Source: Flavobacteriaceae bacterium UBA1903 (GTDB taxonomy: Bacteria > Bacteroidota > Bacteroidia > Flavobacteriales > Flavobacteriaceae). From it: 64,000 nt of DNA. Under the pieces are notes generated by a model that was not told where the DNA came from, did no database searches, and saw only the letters and a list, made by a program, of their open reading frames with translations. Shown piece after piece: positions 34,536 through 43,914 of the stretch (positions within the stretch are counted from its first letter, which is position 1; every line of letters begins with the position of its first letter). Position numbers and translations under genes: made by a program. The stretch spans positions 135,827 through 199,826 of the forward strand of contig DDGL01000014.1 of the NCBI GenBank assembly GCA_002337605.1, in the 5' to 3' direction.

Positions 34536-35087
34536 ATGCCAGAACACCAATTAGACCCTACAAAGTGGGTAGATGCGTATGCAGATTACCTCTACAATTA
34601 CACTATTGTAAAGGTAAATGACCATGAGGTGGCACAGGATTTAATTTCTGAAACATTTCTGGCAGGGCTCAAGTCTGCTAAACGTTTTAAAGGAGAAGCT
34701 ACGGAAAGAACATGGCTGATTTCAATTTTAAAGCGTAAAATAATTGACCATTACCGCAGGAAAAATTCCAAAAAAGGAAAAGCTGAAGTTCATATAGACT
34801 ACCGTGATGAAGACAGCGAGGGAGAGTGGCTGGAAGAACGTGTACGTGACCCGTTTGATCGTACGGCTGAGGACACCATGGAAAATGAAGAATTAGGGGA
34901 AGCCATTCTGAAATGTCTGGACACCTTAAGCGACAAACACGCGACTATCTTTAGGATGAAAACAATTGATAATTTTGACACCGAGGCCATTTGTAATGAA
35001 TTTGAAATTACGCCGTCTAACCTTTGGGTGATCATTCACCGAGCAAGGACAGCAATGGCAAAATGCCTTGAAAACAGTTGGTTATAA
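34536..35087 (+). CDS. ECF-type RNA polymerase sigma factor
   Basis: A 183-residue ECF sigma factor. Region 2 (VAQDLISETFLAGLKSAKRF, ending in the RTWLISILKRKIIDHYRR helix) is followed by an acidic loop (DYRDEDSEGEWLEE). Region 4 has the HTH TEAICNEFEITPSNLWVIIHRAR. The upstream frame opens at a TTG (34494), but ATG at 34536 (MPEHQLDP) is preferred. The small Cys/His protein gene begins three bases after its stop, which is the usual sigma/anti-sigma arrangement. Confidence 0.9.
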   Translation: MPEHQLDPTKWVDAYADYLYNYTIVKVNDHEVAQDLISETFLAGLKSAKRFKGEATERTWLISILKRKIIDHYRRKNSKKGKAEVHIDYRDEDSEGEWLEERVRDPFDRTAEDTMENEELGEAILKCLDTLSDKHATIFRMKTIDNFDTEAICNEFEITPSNLWVIIHRARTAMAKCLENSWL

Positions 35088-35090
35088 GTT

Positions 35091-35333
35091 ATGAGTATAT
35101 TTTTAAAATGTGAAGAAGCAAATATTATCTGTGATAAAAATCAGTATAAGGAGGCTTCATTCTGGGATTCAGTAAAATTGAACATTCACCTTATTTATTG
35201 TAAGTTCTGTCGTCAATACTCAGCACGTAATAACCGTCTGACAAAACTTTTTAAGAAGTCTACCATAAAAACGATGCCTTCAGACTACAAGACAGCAATG
35301 AAAGAACGCCTACGGCAGGAAATGACGAAATAA
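35091..35333 (+). CDS. Small zinc-motif protein, candidate anti-sigma factor
   Basis: An 80-residue protein with the pattern H-x3-C-x2-C (HLIYCKFC near residue 33), the zinc anti-sigma (ZAS) hallmark, plus an upstream CEEA ... C pair. It starts three bases after the ECF sigma factor gene. No membrane segment is visible, so if it is an anti-sigma factor it is soluble. The 3' end overlaps the convergent UbiA-like gene by 24 bases. Confidence 0.7.
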   Translation: MSIFLKCEEANIICDKNQYKEASFWDSVKLNIHLIYCKFCRQYSARNNRLTKLFKKSTIKTMPSDYKTAMKERLRQEMTK

Positions 35334-36134
35334 AACTAACATACATATTCCAACAATCGGAATACTTTCTACCCAAAAGGATGAAAAGTATTCCGATTGT
35401 TTTTTCTGGGTTCGTAACAAAGCAGTAACAACAATTCCCATTAGCAACACGAAACCATACAGAAAATGCAACGAAGTAGTGCTCTTAAAGCCTTCCAGCA
35501 ACAGTGCTACCAGCACCAGTCCAACTCCTAAAACTTTAGTTTTTTTAACACCTATTTGTTGTGGAATGGTTTTCAACTGCTCAATATCGTACTGTAAATC
35601 GCGTATCTCAAACGGTAGCGTAAGCACAAAAACTACCAAGAATCTTTGAAAAAAAGTTAACCAGCACGCGGTTGTAAGCAACACATTCACTTCAACCATA
35701 GGAACGAAAACTGTTACTCCTGACCAGACTAGAGCAACTACAATGATTTTAAAACCTGAAAAGGTTCGCAGGTTTTTCTTCTTCAGAAAAGGCACTGCAT
35801 AAAAGAAGGTAAGCAGCCCGAAAACTGCAGTGATCACAAGTGTCTTAAAAGACAAGAAAAAACAACATAGTAATAAACCAGTAAAGCATACAAACGAAAA
35901 TACCTGAATACTTCGCAAGCTATCGGTAAGGCTTCTGTGGTGTAACCCAGCGATCTTAGCATATTTAACAAAATTATAGCCCGTCACAGTTCCAAAGAAC
36001 ACAAAAAGCCAGCATGCTAAGGGTAGTTGTAAATCAAATTCAAATACTGTGATTGCCACAAAAGAAATAACCGCTAACGCCACGTGAATGCTAGCATTAA
36101 TGTAAAATTTGAAAACCGATCGTAAAAGCTTCAC
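35310..36134 (-). CDS. UbiA-like membrane prenyltransferase-family protein
   Basis: A 274-residue polytopic membrane protein with eight or nine hydrophobic segments. Its topology and the LPFEIRDLQYDIEQLKTIPQQIGVKKTK segment resemble the second conserved loop of UbiA prenyltransferases (DxxxD type). The first Asp-rich motif (NDxxDxxxD) is absent; the region reads GYNFVKYAKI instead. Catalysis is therefore doubtful and the function is unknown. The terminal ~30 codons overlap a strong hairpin that serves as terminator for the opposite strand. Confidence 0.65.
   Translation of the reverse strand: MKLLRSVFKFYINASIHVALAVISFVAITVFEFDLQLPLACWLFVFFGTVTGYNFVKYAKIAGLHHRSLTDSLRSIQVFSFVCFTGLLLCCFFLSFKTLVITAVFGLLTFFYAVPFLKKKNLRTFSGFKIIVVALVWSGVTVFVPMVEVNVLLTTACWLTFFQRFLVVFVLTLPFEIRDLQYDIEQLKTIPQQIGVKKTKVLGVGLVLVALLLEGFKSTTSLHFLYGFVLLMGIVVTALLRTQKKQSEYFSSFWVESIPIVGICMLVLFRHFLP
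35352..35406 (+). terminator. Strong terminator of the sigma operon inside the convergent gene
   Basis: A perfect 17-bp stem (AACAATCGGAATACTTT at 35352-35368, its complement at 35385-35401), 16-base loop, followed by a T run. It starts 19 bases after the stop of the ECF sigma/ZAS pair and lies within the coding part of the UbiA-like gene on the other strand. Confidence 0.85.
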
Positions 36135-36231
36135 TCTGTAAAAATAGACAAACTGTTAGTAACCCACTGCTTTGGTTGAAAAGTTACATGTATCAACCTC
36201 TTAAACATCAGTTTTTTCACTTAAAATTCAG

Positions 36232-36239
36232 TAATTTTG
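36232..36239 (+). promoter_or_regulatory. Possible gcvP -7 box
   Basis: TAATTTTG matches TAnnTTTG, about 79 bases before the gcvP start. No clear TTG at the expected distance upstream. Confidence 0.4.
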
Positions 36240-36317
36240 CATCTCCTTTTTAAGGACTTCTTTTTAAGAAGAAATGTTTGTTTAATTAAAATTATTTCGA
36301 AGTTTCGGAACATACAT

Positions 36318-39167
36318 ATGAACACAGATTCTTTTGCCCTTAGACACATTGGCCCACGCCCTGGCGACCTTTCAGAAATGCTAAAAACCGTTGGTGCTGA
36401 AAGTATGGAACAGCTTATTTATGAAACTGTACCGGACGACATTCGGCTCAAAAAAGACATTGCTTTAGATACTGCAATGAGCGAGCAGGAATACCTAGAG
36501 CACATTACTGAATTATCTACAAAAAACAGTGTCTTTAAAACATATATTGGCTTAGGGTATCACCAGGCCATTACACCGCCTGCCATTCAAAGAAATATAT
36601 TGGAAAATCCTGGTTGGTATACTGCCTACACTCCGTATCAGGCTGAAATAGCCCAGGGACGGTTAGAAGCATTACTCAATTTCCAGACTATGGTAAGCGA
36701 TCTTACAGGGATGGAATTGGCTAACGCATCACTTCTGGACGAAAGTACCGCAGCTGCCGAAGCTATGACGTTGTTGTTTGCCGTTCGTGAAAGAGAGCAA
36801 AAGAAAAACGGAGCAAACAAGTTTTTTGTTTCTGAAGACATCCTGCCACAAACATTATCCCTGCTACAAACCCGTTCCATTCCTATGGATATTGAATTGG
36901 TAGTGGGTCATCACGAAGAATTCGATTTTTCAAACCAATTCTTTGGAGCCATTTTACAATACCCAGGCAAAAGTGGGCGTGTATACGATTTTAAAGAGTT
37001 TGTAGCCAAAGCAAATGAAAATCAAATTAAAGTTGCCGTTGCAGCAGACATTTTAAGCCTGGTAAAACTGGAAGCACCTGGTCATTTTGGCGCAGACGTA
37101 GTAGTGGGTACCACCCAGCGTTTTGGAATTCCGTTAGGATATGGAGGGCCACACGCAGCTTATTTCGCAACTAAAGAAGCTTATAAAAGAAACATCCCAG
37201 GACGTATTATTGGGGTCACCAAAGACTTAGATGGCAACCGCGCTTTACGTATGGCTTTGCAAACCCGGGAACAACATATTAAACGCGATAAAGCAACTTC
37301 AAATATTTGTACTGCACAGGTTTTGCTGGCAGTAATGGCAGGGATGTATGGCGTATACCACGGTCCGGAAGGATTAAAATACATAGCATCCAAAGTTCAC
37401 AACACTGCTGCAACCTTAGCAAATGCATTGGAAAAGCTAGGATATTATCAGGAAAACGAAACCTATTTTGACACGATTGCCTTTAAAACAGATGTTTCAA
37501 AAATTGATTTTAGAGCTGAATCTGAAGGCATCAATTTTTACTATCCCGATGACGAAACGGTTTCTATCTCTATCAACGAAACCACTACGCTATACGATAT
37601 CAATAAAATTATTGGTGTTTTTGCTGAAGCAGCCAGTAAAGACCGTTTTTATATTTCAGAATTGATGGAAGGGAATATGATCCCAAAAGGAGTTGCCAGA
37701 AAGACCGAATTCCTTCAAAATGAAGTATTCAATAGCTATCATAGCGAAACAGAGTTAATGCGCTACATAAAAAGACTGGAGCGCAAAGACCTGGCATTAA
37801 ATCATTCTATGATTTCATTAGGCTCTTGTACTATGAAGCTTAATGCTGCTGCCGAAATGCTGCCTTTAAGTGACCCAATGTGGTGTAATATGCACCCCTT
37901 TGTTCCCATAAGACAAGCAGGCGGCTACCAGTTTATGTTGAAGAAACTAGAAGAGCAATTAACCGAAATCACTGGTTTTGCAGGTACGTCTCTTCAACCA
38001 AACTCTGGAGCCCAGGGAGAATATGCAGGCTTAATGGTGATTAGAGCATACCACGAATCCAGAGGGGACACAAATAGAAATATTTGTTTAATTCCATCAT
38101 CTGCACACGGTACAAATCCCGCGAGTGCTGTGATGGCAGGAATGAAGGTTGTAGTCACAAAAGCTACCGACGAAGGAAATATAGATGTAGAAGACCTTCG
38201 CGCAAAAGCCGAGCAATACAAGGATAATCTTGCTGCTTTAATGGTTACGTATCCATCTACGCATGGGGTATACGAGAGTGCTATTAGAGAAATTACAAGT
38301 ATTATTCATGACAATGGCGGTCAGGTATATATGGACGGCGCCAATATGAATGCTCAGGTTGCCCTCACAAATCCTGGTGCGATTGGAGCAGATGTGTGCC
38401 ACCTCAACCTACACAAAACGTTTGCTATTCCTCACGGTGGTGGTGGTCCGGGTGTAGGGCCTATTTGTGTCGCAGAGCAGTTAGTCCCGTTTTTACCATC
38501 AAACCCGGTAATTGAAACTGGTGGCGAAACAGCGATTTCAGCAATTTCTGCAGCACCATGGGGAAGTTCGTTAGTCTGCTTAATTAGCTATGCATACATA
38601 TGCATGCTTGGCGAAAGCGGCTTGAAAAAATCTACTCAATTTGCTATCCTAAACGCGAACTACATTAAAGAACGTTTAAGTGGTCATTTCGATGTCTTGT
38701 ATTCTGGAGAAAAAGGAAGAGCGGCACACGAAATGATCATCGATTGTCGTCCGTTTAAAGAACACGGTATTGAAGTAGTAGACATTGCAAAACGTCTGAT
38801 AGATTATGGCTTCCACGCACCTACTGTTTCTTTCCCTGTAGCAGGAACGATGATGATCGAGCCAACCGAAAGCGAAAGCAAACAAGAGCTGGACCGTTTT
38901 TGTGATGCTATGATTTCAATACGAAAAGAAATAAAAAGCCTCGATAAAGACGAGCCAAACAACCTGCTTAAGAACGCACCCCACACCCAAGCCATGCTTA
39001 CTAGCGACACCTGGGAGTTACCGTACACAAGACAACAGGCTGCATTTCCATTGGAGTATGTGAATGATAATAAATTCTGGCCAAGTGTTCGTCGTGTAGA
39101 CGATGCATATGGAGACAGAAACCTTATTTGTACGTGTGCGCCTATTGAGGAGTATATGGAAGCATAA
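36318..39167 (+). CDS. gcvP: Glycine dehydrogenase (decarboxylating), P-protein
   Basis: PLP-dependent P-protein of the glycine cleavage system, long single-chain form (949 residues) with fused halves. N-terminal half starts SFALRHIGPRPGDL and contains the YTPYQAEIAQGRLEALLNFQ motif. The C-terminal half has the PLP-binding Lys in NLHKTFAIPHGGGGPG. The frame is open upstream to 36237; the Met at 36318 matches the family start. No other glycine cleavage genes are nearby. Confidence 0.95.
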   Translation: MNTDSFALRHIGPRPGDLSEMLKTVGAESMEQLIYETVPDDIRLKKDIALDTAMSEQEYLEHITELSTKNSVFKTYIGLGYHQAITPPAIQRNILENPGWYTAYTPYQAEIAQGRLEALLNFQTMVSDLTGMELANASLLDESTAAAEAMTLLFAVREREQKKNGANKFFVSEDILPQTLSLLQTRSIPMDIELVVGHHEEFDFSNQFFGAILQYPGKSGRVYDFKEFVAKANENQIKVAVAADILSLVKLEAPGHFGADVVVGTTQRFGIPLGYGGPHAAYFATKEAYKRNIPGRIIGVTKDLDGNRALRMALQTREQHIKRDKATSNICTAQVLLAVMAGMYGVYHGPEGLKYIASKVHNTAATLANALEKLGYYQENETYFDTIAFKTDVSKIDFRAESEGINFYYPDDETVSISINETTTLYDINKIIGVFAEAASKDRFYISELMEGNMIPKGVARKTEFLQNEVFNSYHSETELMRYIKRLERKDLALNHSMISLGSCTMKLNAAAEMLPLSDPMWCNMHPFVPIRQAGGYQFMLKKLEEQLTEITGFAGTSLQPNSGAQGEYAGLMVIRAYHESRGDTNRNICLIPSSAHGTNPASAVMAGMKVVVTKATDEGNIDVEDLRAKAEQYKDNLAALMVTYPSTHGVYESAIREITSIIHDNGGQVYMDGANMNAQVALTNPGAIGADVCHLNLHKTFAIPHGGGGPGVGPICVAEQLVPFLPSNPVIETGGETAISAISAAPWGSSLVCLISYAYICMLGESGLKKSTQFAILNANYIKERLSGHFDVLYSGEKGRAAHEMIIDCRPFKEHGIEVVDIAKRLIDYGFHAPTVSFPVAGTMMIEPTESESKQELDRFCDAMISIRKEIKSLDKDEPNNLLKNAPHTQAMLTSDTWELPYTRQQAAFPLEYVNDNKFWPSVRRVDDAYGDRNLICTCAPIEEYMEA

Positions 39168-39179
39168 AAATTGTATTAA

Positions 39180-39216
39180 AGAATCCTCATTGAAAGTATT
39201 ATAAAATGAGGATTCT
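39180..39216 (+). terminator. gcvP terminator
   Basis: AGAATCCTCAT (39180-39190) pairs with ATGAGGATTCT (39206-39216), 11-bp perfect stem, 15-base loop, then AAGATTTT. Begins 12 bases after the gcvP stop. Confidence 0.7.
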
Positions 39217-39321
39217 AAGATTTTAAAGCAATTTTTAAATGATAGTTTAAATATGACCGATTTCCTAAAAAATCAATGTATTACCATTACCTTTTTACCT
39301 ATTTTAGTCAAAATTTAGTTT

Positions 39322-40383
39322 ATGGGCACAAAAATCACAGGCGTTGGCAGCTACATCCCCACAGGAGTCGCTCGTAATGACCAATTTGAAAAACATAACT
39401 TCTTTACAGAAGACGGCAAAAACTTTGCCCACGAAAACACCGTGATTATTGAAAAATTCAAGGCAATCACTGGTATTTCTGAGCGTCGCTATATCAAAGA
39501 GGAGTACAACACCTCGGACATTGCTTTTTTTGCTGCTGAAAAAGCCATAGAAAATGCCGGGATAGACCGGGAAACTTTAGATTACATAATTGTTGCCAAC
39601 AATTATGGTGATGTAAAATACGGCTCACATCAAAGTGATAACGTGCCCAGTATTGCTTCCCGCGTAAAACATTTACTTAAAATTAAAAACCCAAACTGTG
39701 TAGGCTACGACCTTATGTTTGGTTGCCCGGGATGGGTAGAAGCTATGATCACTGCCCACGCGTATATAAAAAGCGGAATGGCTACAAAATGCCTTGTTAT
39801 TGGTGCCGAAGCACTCTCCAGAGTGGTAGACCAACACGACCGCGACTCTATGATATACAGTGATGGTGCAGGCGCAACCGTAGTAGAAGCAACTAACGAT
39901 GATAGTGCTGGGTTTTTAGCACACAAAAGCGTCACTTTTGCGTATGACGAAGCACATTTTATCTACTTTGGTGAAAGTAACAACCAAGAATTGACCGATG
40001 CCCGTCGCTACATTAAAATGTATGGGCGTAAAATCTATAACTTTGCTTTAAGCAATGTGCCCGAAGCCATGAAAGATTGCATGGAAAAAAGCGGTGTACC
40101 AATTACCGACCTTAAAAAAGTGTTTATCCACCAGGCTAATGAAAAAATGGACGAAGCCATCATCAACCGTTTTTACAAACTGTATGATATGGAGGCTCCA
40201 GAAGGCGTAATGCCCATGACCATAGACAAATTGGGGAATTCCAGCGTTGCTACCGTTCCCACTTTGTACGATCTGGTGCTTAACAATAAACTGGAAGGAC
40301 ACAGTATTTCAAAAGGCGATGTGGTGATGTTTGCAAGTGTAGGTGCCGGAATGAACATCAATGCGATTGTTTATAAAGTTTAG
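39322..40383 (+). CDS. 3-oxoacyl-ACP synthase III family enzyme
   Basis: A 353-residue thiolase-fold condensing enzyme of the KAS III/FabH type. Active-site Cys in FGCPGWVEAM (residue ~136), His in VFIHQANEKMDEA and Asn in DKLGNSSVATVPT complete the Cys-His-Asn triad. It may initiate fatty acid synthesis with a particular primer. Many flavobacteria carry extra copies, so the specific substrate is unknown. It is convergent with the flippase gene, whose 3' end overlaps by 26 bases. Confidence 0.88.
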   Translation: MGTKITGVGSYIPTGVARNDQFEKHNFFTEDGKNFAHENTVIIEKFKAITGISERRYIKEEYNTSDIAFFAAEKAIENAGIDRETLDYIIVANNYGDVKYGSHQSDNVPSIASRVKHLLKIKNPNCVGYDLMFGCPGWVEAMITAHAYIKSGMATKCLVIGAEALSRVVDQHDRDSMIYSDGAGATVVEATNDDSAGFLAHKSVTFAYDEAHFIYFGESNNQELTDARRYIKMYGRKIYNFALSNVPEAMKDCMEKSGVPITDLKKVFIHQANEKMDEAIINRFYKLYDMEAPEGVMPMTIDKLGNSSVATVPTLYDLVLNNKLEGHSISKGDVVMFASVGAGMNINAIVYKV

Positions 40384-41821
40384 CCACCCAATAATTTAAA
40401 CTGTAAATCAATTTCAATCTATAGGTAATATAGAGGATCAACAGACTGTTCAACCCTGATTTTAAAATTAAATTAAACAAAGGGTTTGAATTTACAGGTA
40501 ATAAAAGAAAAGTAAAAAACACTATACATACTACTGCCAAAATCTTGAAATAATCTTTATCAAATGGTAAAATCCCTAGCTTTATATGTATATATAAAAG
40601 TTTAATACAATTGAAACTCACCATAGCAATTAATGACGCATAAGCGACTCCAATAATACCTAAGTTGGTTTGAGTTAAAAAAAAGATGTTTAAAAATATA
40701 TTTAAGATAGCCAGTGAAAGAACTGAAATAATATTAAACCTATAATACTTAGAATAGGATATTATTTCATTGTTGAATCCTGTAGACATATTAAAAACTA
40801 CATTTGCCCCAAGTAAAATAATTATTGGTATAGAATCAACTAATTTGTCATAGGCAGGAAGCATTTTAAACAAAGAATCTATCCCTAAAACTAAAGAGGT
40901 ATACAATACAGCCCCAATGAAAAAAAGGAGCTTTGCAGTTTCTTTGTACTTTTTTCCTAATTCATCTATTTTATTATTTTTTAAATATGCTGAAATTTTA
41001 GGAGCATAAATTGCAAATACTCCAGCTGCTGGAATTGCCAAAGAAGTTGCTAGTGCCATTCCTATTGCAAAAGTCCCATTCGCTTCAAAAGACAAAAACT
41101 CAGGTATCATGAAAGCATCGATCCTAAATGCTAAAATTGATCCGAAACTTCCTAAAAAACTAAAAAAACTGTATTTATAGTATTCTTTTTTGTGTACTTC
41201 AGAAAAAAGTGACTTAAACTTAAACCCCCATTTTAATTTAAAATGTTTGAGTATATAAAAAAGCAACAAAACAAACAGAATAAAGTAAGAAATTACAAAT
41301 GCCAATAATGCGCTATCTATATTTAGATACCCAAAAATTAATAGCCCGAAAATAGTTGGCAATGCTATTTTTGGGATTATTTTTTCATACAAAGCAGGTA
41401 TTTCGATTTTATCGATATGTATAGCCTGTCTTTTAAACAATTCTACAAAAGCCAAAACAGAAGCTATTGGGAAAGCATAAAAAAAATAATAATAGTGATT
41501 CCATTGAGAAAACGTAGTACCTAACAAAAGAATACTTAAAAGCACAAAACTTATTACCAGTATTGAAGCAATTGAATACTTAAACAGTTGTGGTCTATTG
41601 TATTCATCTAAAGTTGGATAAAAATGAACTAGGGCTTGCCCCCCGCCAAAAAGGATTAATGGAAATAACAGTTGCGCAAGGCTATCTACGTACCTAACAA
41701 TTCCTAAAAACTCTTTGTTGTGAGGATATATAAAAACAGTAGAAATAACGCCTATAGCTACACCTGTGTAGCTTATAATATTAAACCAAAAAACTTGTTT
41801 ATATATTTTATTTCCTATCAT
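40358..41821 (-). CDS. Polysaccharide/oligosaccharide flippase (Wzx-like)
   Basis: A 487-residue protein with 12-14 hydrophobic segments and the MOP/polysaccharide biosynthesis pattern: N-terminal FWFNIISYTGVAIGVISTVFIYP and the later LEAANGTFAI-like segment near LSFEANGTFAIGMALATSL. It would flip lipid-linked glycans across the inner membrane. Its start overlaps the stop of the glycosyltransferase gene upstream by one base. AT content is visibly higher than in the housekeeping genes around, in line with a variable glycan locus. Confidence 0.85.
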   Translation of the reverse strand: MIGNKIYKQVFWFNIISYTGVAIGVISTVFIYPHNKEFLGIVRYVDSLAQLLFPLILFGGGQALVHFYPTLDEYNRPQLFKYSIASILVISFVLLSILLLGTTFSQWNHYYYFFYAFPIASVLAFVELFKRQAIHIDKIEIPALYEKIIPKIALPTIFGLLIFGYLNIDSALLAFVISYFILFVLLLFYILKHFKLKWGFKFKSLFSEVHKKEYYKYSFFSFLGSFGSILAFRIDAFMIPEFLSFEANGTFAIGMALATSLAIPAAGVFAIYAPKISAYLKNNKIDELGKKYKETAKLLFFIGAVLYTSLVLGIDSLFKMLPAYDKLVDSIPIIILLGANVVFNMSTGFNNEIISYSKYYRFNIISVLSLAILNIFLNIFFLTQTNLGIIGVAYASLIAMVSFNCIKLLYIHIKLGILPFDKDYFKILAVVCIVFFTFLLLPVNSNPLFNLILKSGLNSLLILYITYRLKLIYSLNYWVAKLYKQSH

Positions 41822-42693
41822 TACTTATGGCTAGACCTTGTTTTAAAAATTTTAATTAAATTCAATAGTAAACCCACGTAATACCAAAATAGTATAATAA
41901 AAATATGTAATGTAGAAGAAAGAGAATAATACTTATAAAAATACTTTGGCAATCCCAAGACATTCATAAAACCTCGCAAATAACCAACAAACAATGAATT
42001 ATTAATATTTAAAACCTCTGTTAGTATTTTATATTTTGATTGAATAGCATCTTTTCGAAAATTTCTTTTTATCACCCTATCGTGACAAATTTTAGAGTCT
42101 TTAACAATTCCCACCCTAAAGTTATGAAACAACACCCTGGACACATAATTTCTGTCCTCTCCATAATGGGTGTACAAAGGTTCGAAAAGACCAACTTTTT
42201 CGATCACTTTTTTGGGGATGAACCATGCAGCAGCATTCACAAATGGTATATCATCCAATTCAGAGTTCAAATCTTGGTTTTTTCCCTTCCAATACTTTTC
42301 AAAATTTTTGTCCAAAGTAATACCATCACCAGAATAGTGTAGCGGACTTATTATTCCAAATTCTTTGTTTGTTTCAGCAATAGCCACCAAATTACCAATT
42401 GTTTCGGGAAAAACCCATGTATCCTGATTTAAAAGAAAAACATATGCTGCATCTTGAGCCATAGCCTCTTTAATCGCAATATTATTTGCTAAGCCGAAGC
42501 CTAAATTTTTGTTTAATGAAATTAATGTAACCTCGGGAAACAGTTTTACAATGGCTTTTGAAGTATCAGAAGAATAGTTGTCTACAACAATAGTAGTGAC
42601 TGGATACGTAGATTTATTTAAAGATTGTAAATTTTTGAAAAGCCATTGTTCGCCGTTATACGAAACTATTATAATGAAAACCTTTTTCTGCAA
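41821..42693 (-). CDS. Family 2 glycosyltransferase
   Basis: A 290-residue GT-A fold enzyme (GT2). Nucleotide-sugar binding start (FIIIVSYNGEQWLFKNLQSL), VVDNYSSD, catalytic-type NQDTW loop near residue 91 and PFVNAAAWFIPKKVIEKVGLF acceptor motif, which resembles rhamnosyl- and galactofuranosyl-type GT2 enzymes. The last ~40 residues are hydrophobic. Acceptor and donor unknown. Upstream partner of the flippase gene in a glycan operon. Confidence 0.87.
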   Translation of the reverse strand: MQKKVFIIIVSYNGEQWLFKNLQSLNKSTYPVTTIVVDNYSSDTSKAIVKLFPEVTLISLNKNLGFGLANNIAIKEAMAQDAAYVFLLNQDTWVFPETIGNLVAIAETNKEFGIISPLHYSGDGITLDKNFEKYWKGKNQDLNSELDDIPFVNAAAWFIPKKVIEKVGLFEPLYTHYGEDRNYVSRVLFHNFRVGIVKDSKICHDRVIKRNFRKDAIQSKYKILTEVLNINNSLFVGYLRGFMNVLGLPKYFYKYYSLSSTLHIFIILFWYYVGLLLNLIKIFKTRSSHK

Positions 42694-42809
42694 ATTATTA
42701 ATTTTTAAAAGTAACCAAAAATAAAGCTATTGTCGACACTACGCAATCTACATACTCTTAACAAACGAAATATAAACCTATAAAGAACAGTAATGTATTG
42801 TGGGTAATT

Positions 42810-43622
42810 TTATTCTTGAAAATGTTTTTTAAACGATTCAAAGTCGATTAAGTTTAAATAATCCTTTCTGTTCTCTTCTAATAAATTAAATTCAAAAAAA
42901 GGATTAGTGAGCTTATTAGGATTACCAATTCGGTGATTTTTGGACAATAAACCAACCCCCCAGTCTGTATCAATACAACAAGAATTTATGGAGGGGAAAG
43001 ATCGCCACTTTAAAAAAGCCTTCCAAGTTGTGCCGTTCCAATACCCTTTTGCAGGAGTATGTAAATACATATAAGATTCTCTTGAGTGCCATTCGCTAGG
43101 AGGGTTACAGTCGTGTAGTACTATAAAACCATCATCCTTAATGTACATTAATGCATTTTTTATATCTCTATCCACCTGTGGGGCAAGATGTAGCCCATCA
43201 ATAAAAATAACATCAAATTTTATATTTTTAGACAGAATTTTATTTTCTGAAAGCTTAAGAAAAAAAGCGTCGCTCGTCATTTTAAAATCAACAGGATTTT
43301 CATCAAACTCAAGACCGGGATCAACGCTGTATTTTTTATCAGCTTTAATGTGGCTATAATTATCCTGGGGGTTTCGAACACCAATCTCTAAATAACTTGT
43401 ATCTCCCTTGCTTAAAGACAATAAAAAATTAATAATTACAGTACGGGAAGGTGTTTTCAACACTTCTTTATGACTCTTTTTTTGCACATCTAGATATTGG
43501 GGATCGGTAAGTATCTTTCTTCCCTTTATGAAAAACTTAACTGGATTTAACAAAAACTCTTTTATTTTCATAATCTCTTCAAAATTTAATCCTACTAATG
43601 GTATTTCTTTACTTACAAACAA
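42810..43622 (-). CDS. Class I SAM methyltransferase (Methyltransf_24-like)
   Basis: A 270-residue methyltransferase: TSYLEIGVRNPQDN (motif I region), IKFDVIFIDGLHLAPQVDRDI and GFIVLHDCNPPSEWH are the conserved blocks of the glycan and natural-product O-methyltransferases in this group. The chosen frame starts at 43622, but a Met at 43571 (MKIKEFLLNP) is an alternative start. It leads the AT-rich glycan block and probably decorates a sugar. Confidence 0.8.
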   Translation of the reverse strand: MFVSKEIPLVGLNFEEIMKIKEFLLNPVKFFIKGRKILTDPQYLDVQKKSHKEVLKTPSRTVIINFLLSLSKGDTSYLEIGVRNPQDNYSHIKADKKYSVDPGLEFDENPVDFKMTSDAFFLKLSENKILSKNIKFDVIFIDGLHLAPQVDRDIKNALMYIKDDGFIVLHDCNPPSEWHSRESYMYLHTPAKGYWNGTTWKAFLKWRSFPSINSCCIDTDWGVGLLSKNHRIGNPNKLTNPFFEFNLLEENRKDYLNLIDFESFKKHFQE

Positions 43623-43914
43623 TTTTTCCTATTGTAGCCAAATGTAAGATATCGAAAACTTTCTTTCCCACTTAACTGTTGCCACGTATTAATTAAAGTC
43701 CTCGCCTTTCTCGAATTAATCTAGAAATTTTAAGCAGGGTTTTACTTTTAAAGAACATTAAAATCACAGACAAACTTTTGTTTACAGTACTAAGTAGCTT
43801 TTATTACTTGAGGTGAGCACAAAAATACAGTAAACGTAAAGTAATTTCTATATAATACAGCCAATTACTACTCGTTTGTTTTTTGGGGTTATATTTGCCC
43901 AATAAACTATTTTT
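43623..43914. other. Intergenic region between divergent glycan genes
   Basis: 292 bases without a recognisable gene, AT-rich. A TATATTTG at 43890-43897 precedes the rightward glycosyltransferase; no matching TTG was found at the right distance. Nothing else is evident. Confidence 0.5.

Noticed and set aside
35310..36134. Functional UbiA prenyltransferase
   Set aside because: The first Asp-rich motif is missing, so only membership of the fold family is claimed.
36135..36317. Glycine riboswitch before gcvP
   Set aside because: The expected tandem aptamer bases were not found; only a small AT-rich hairpin (CTTCTTTTTAAGAAG) is present.
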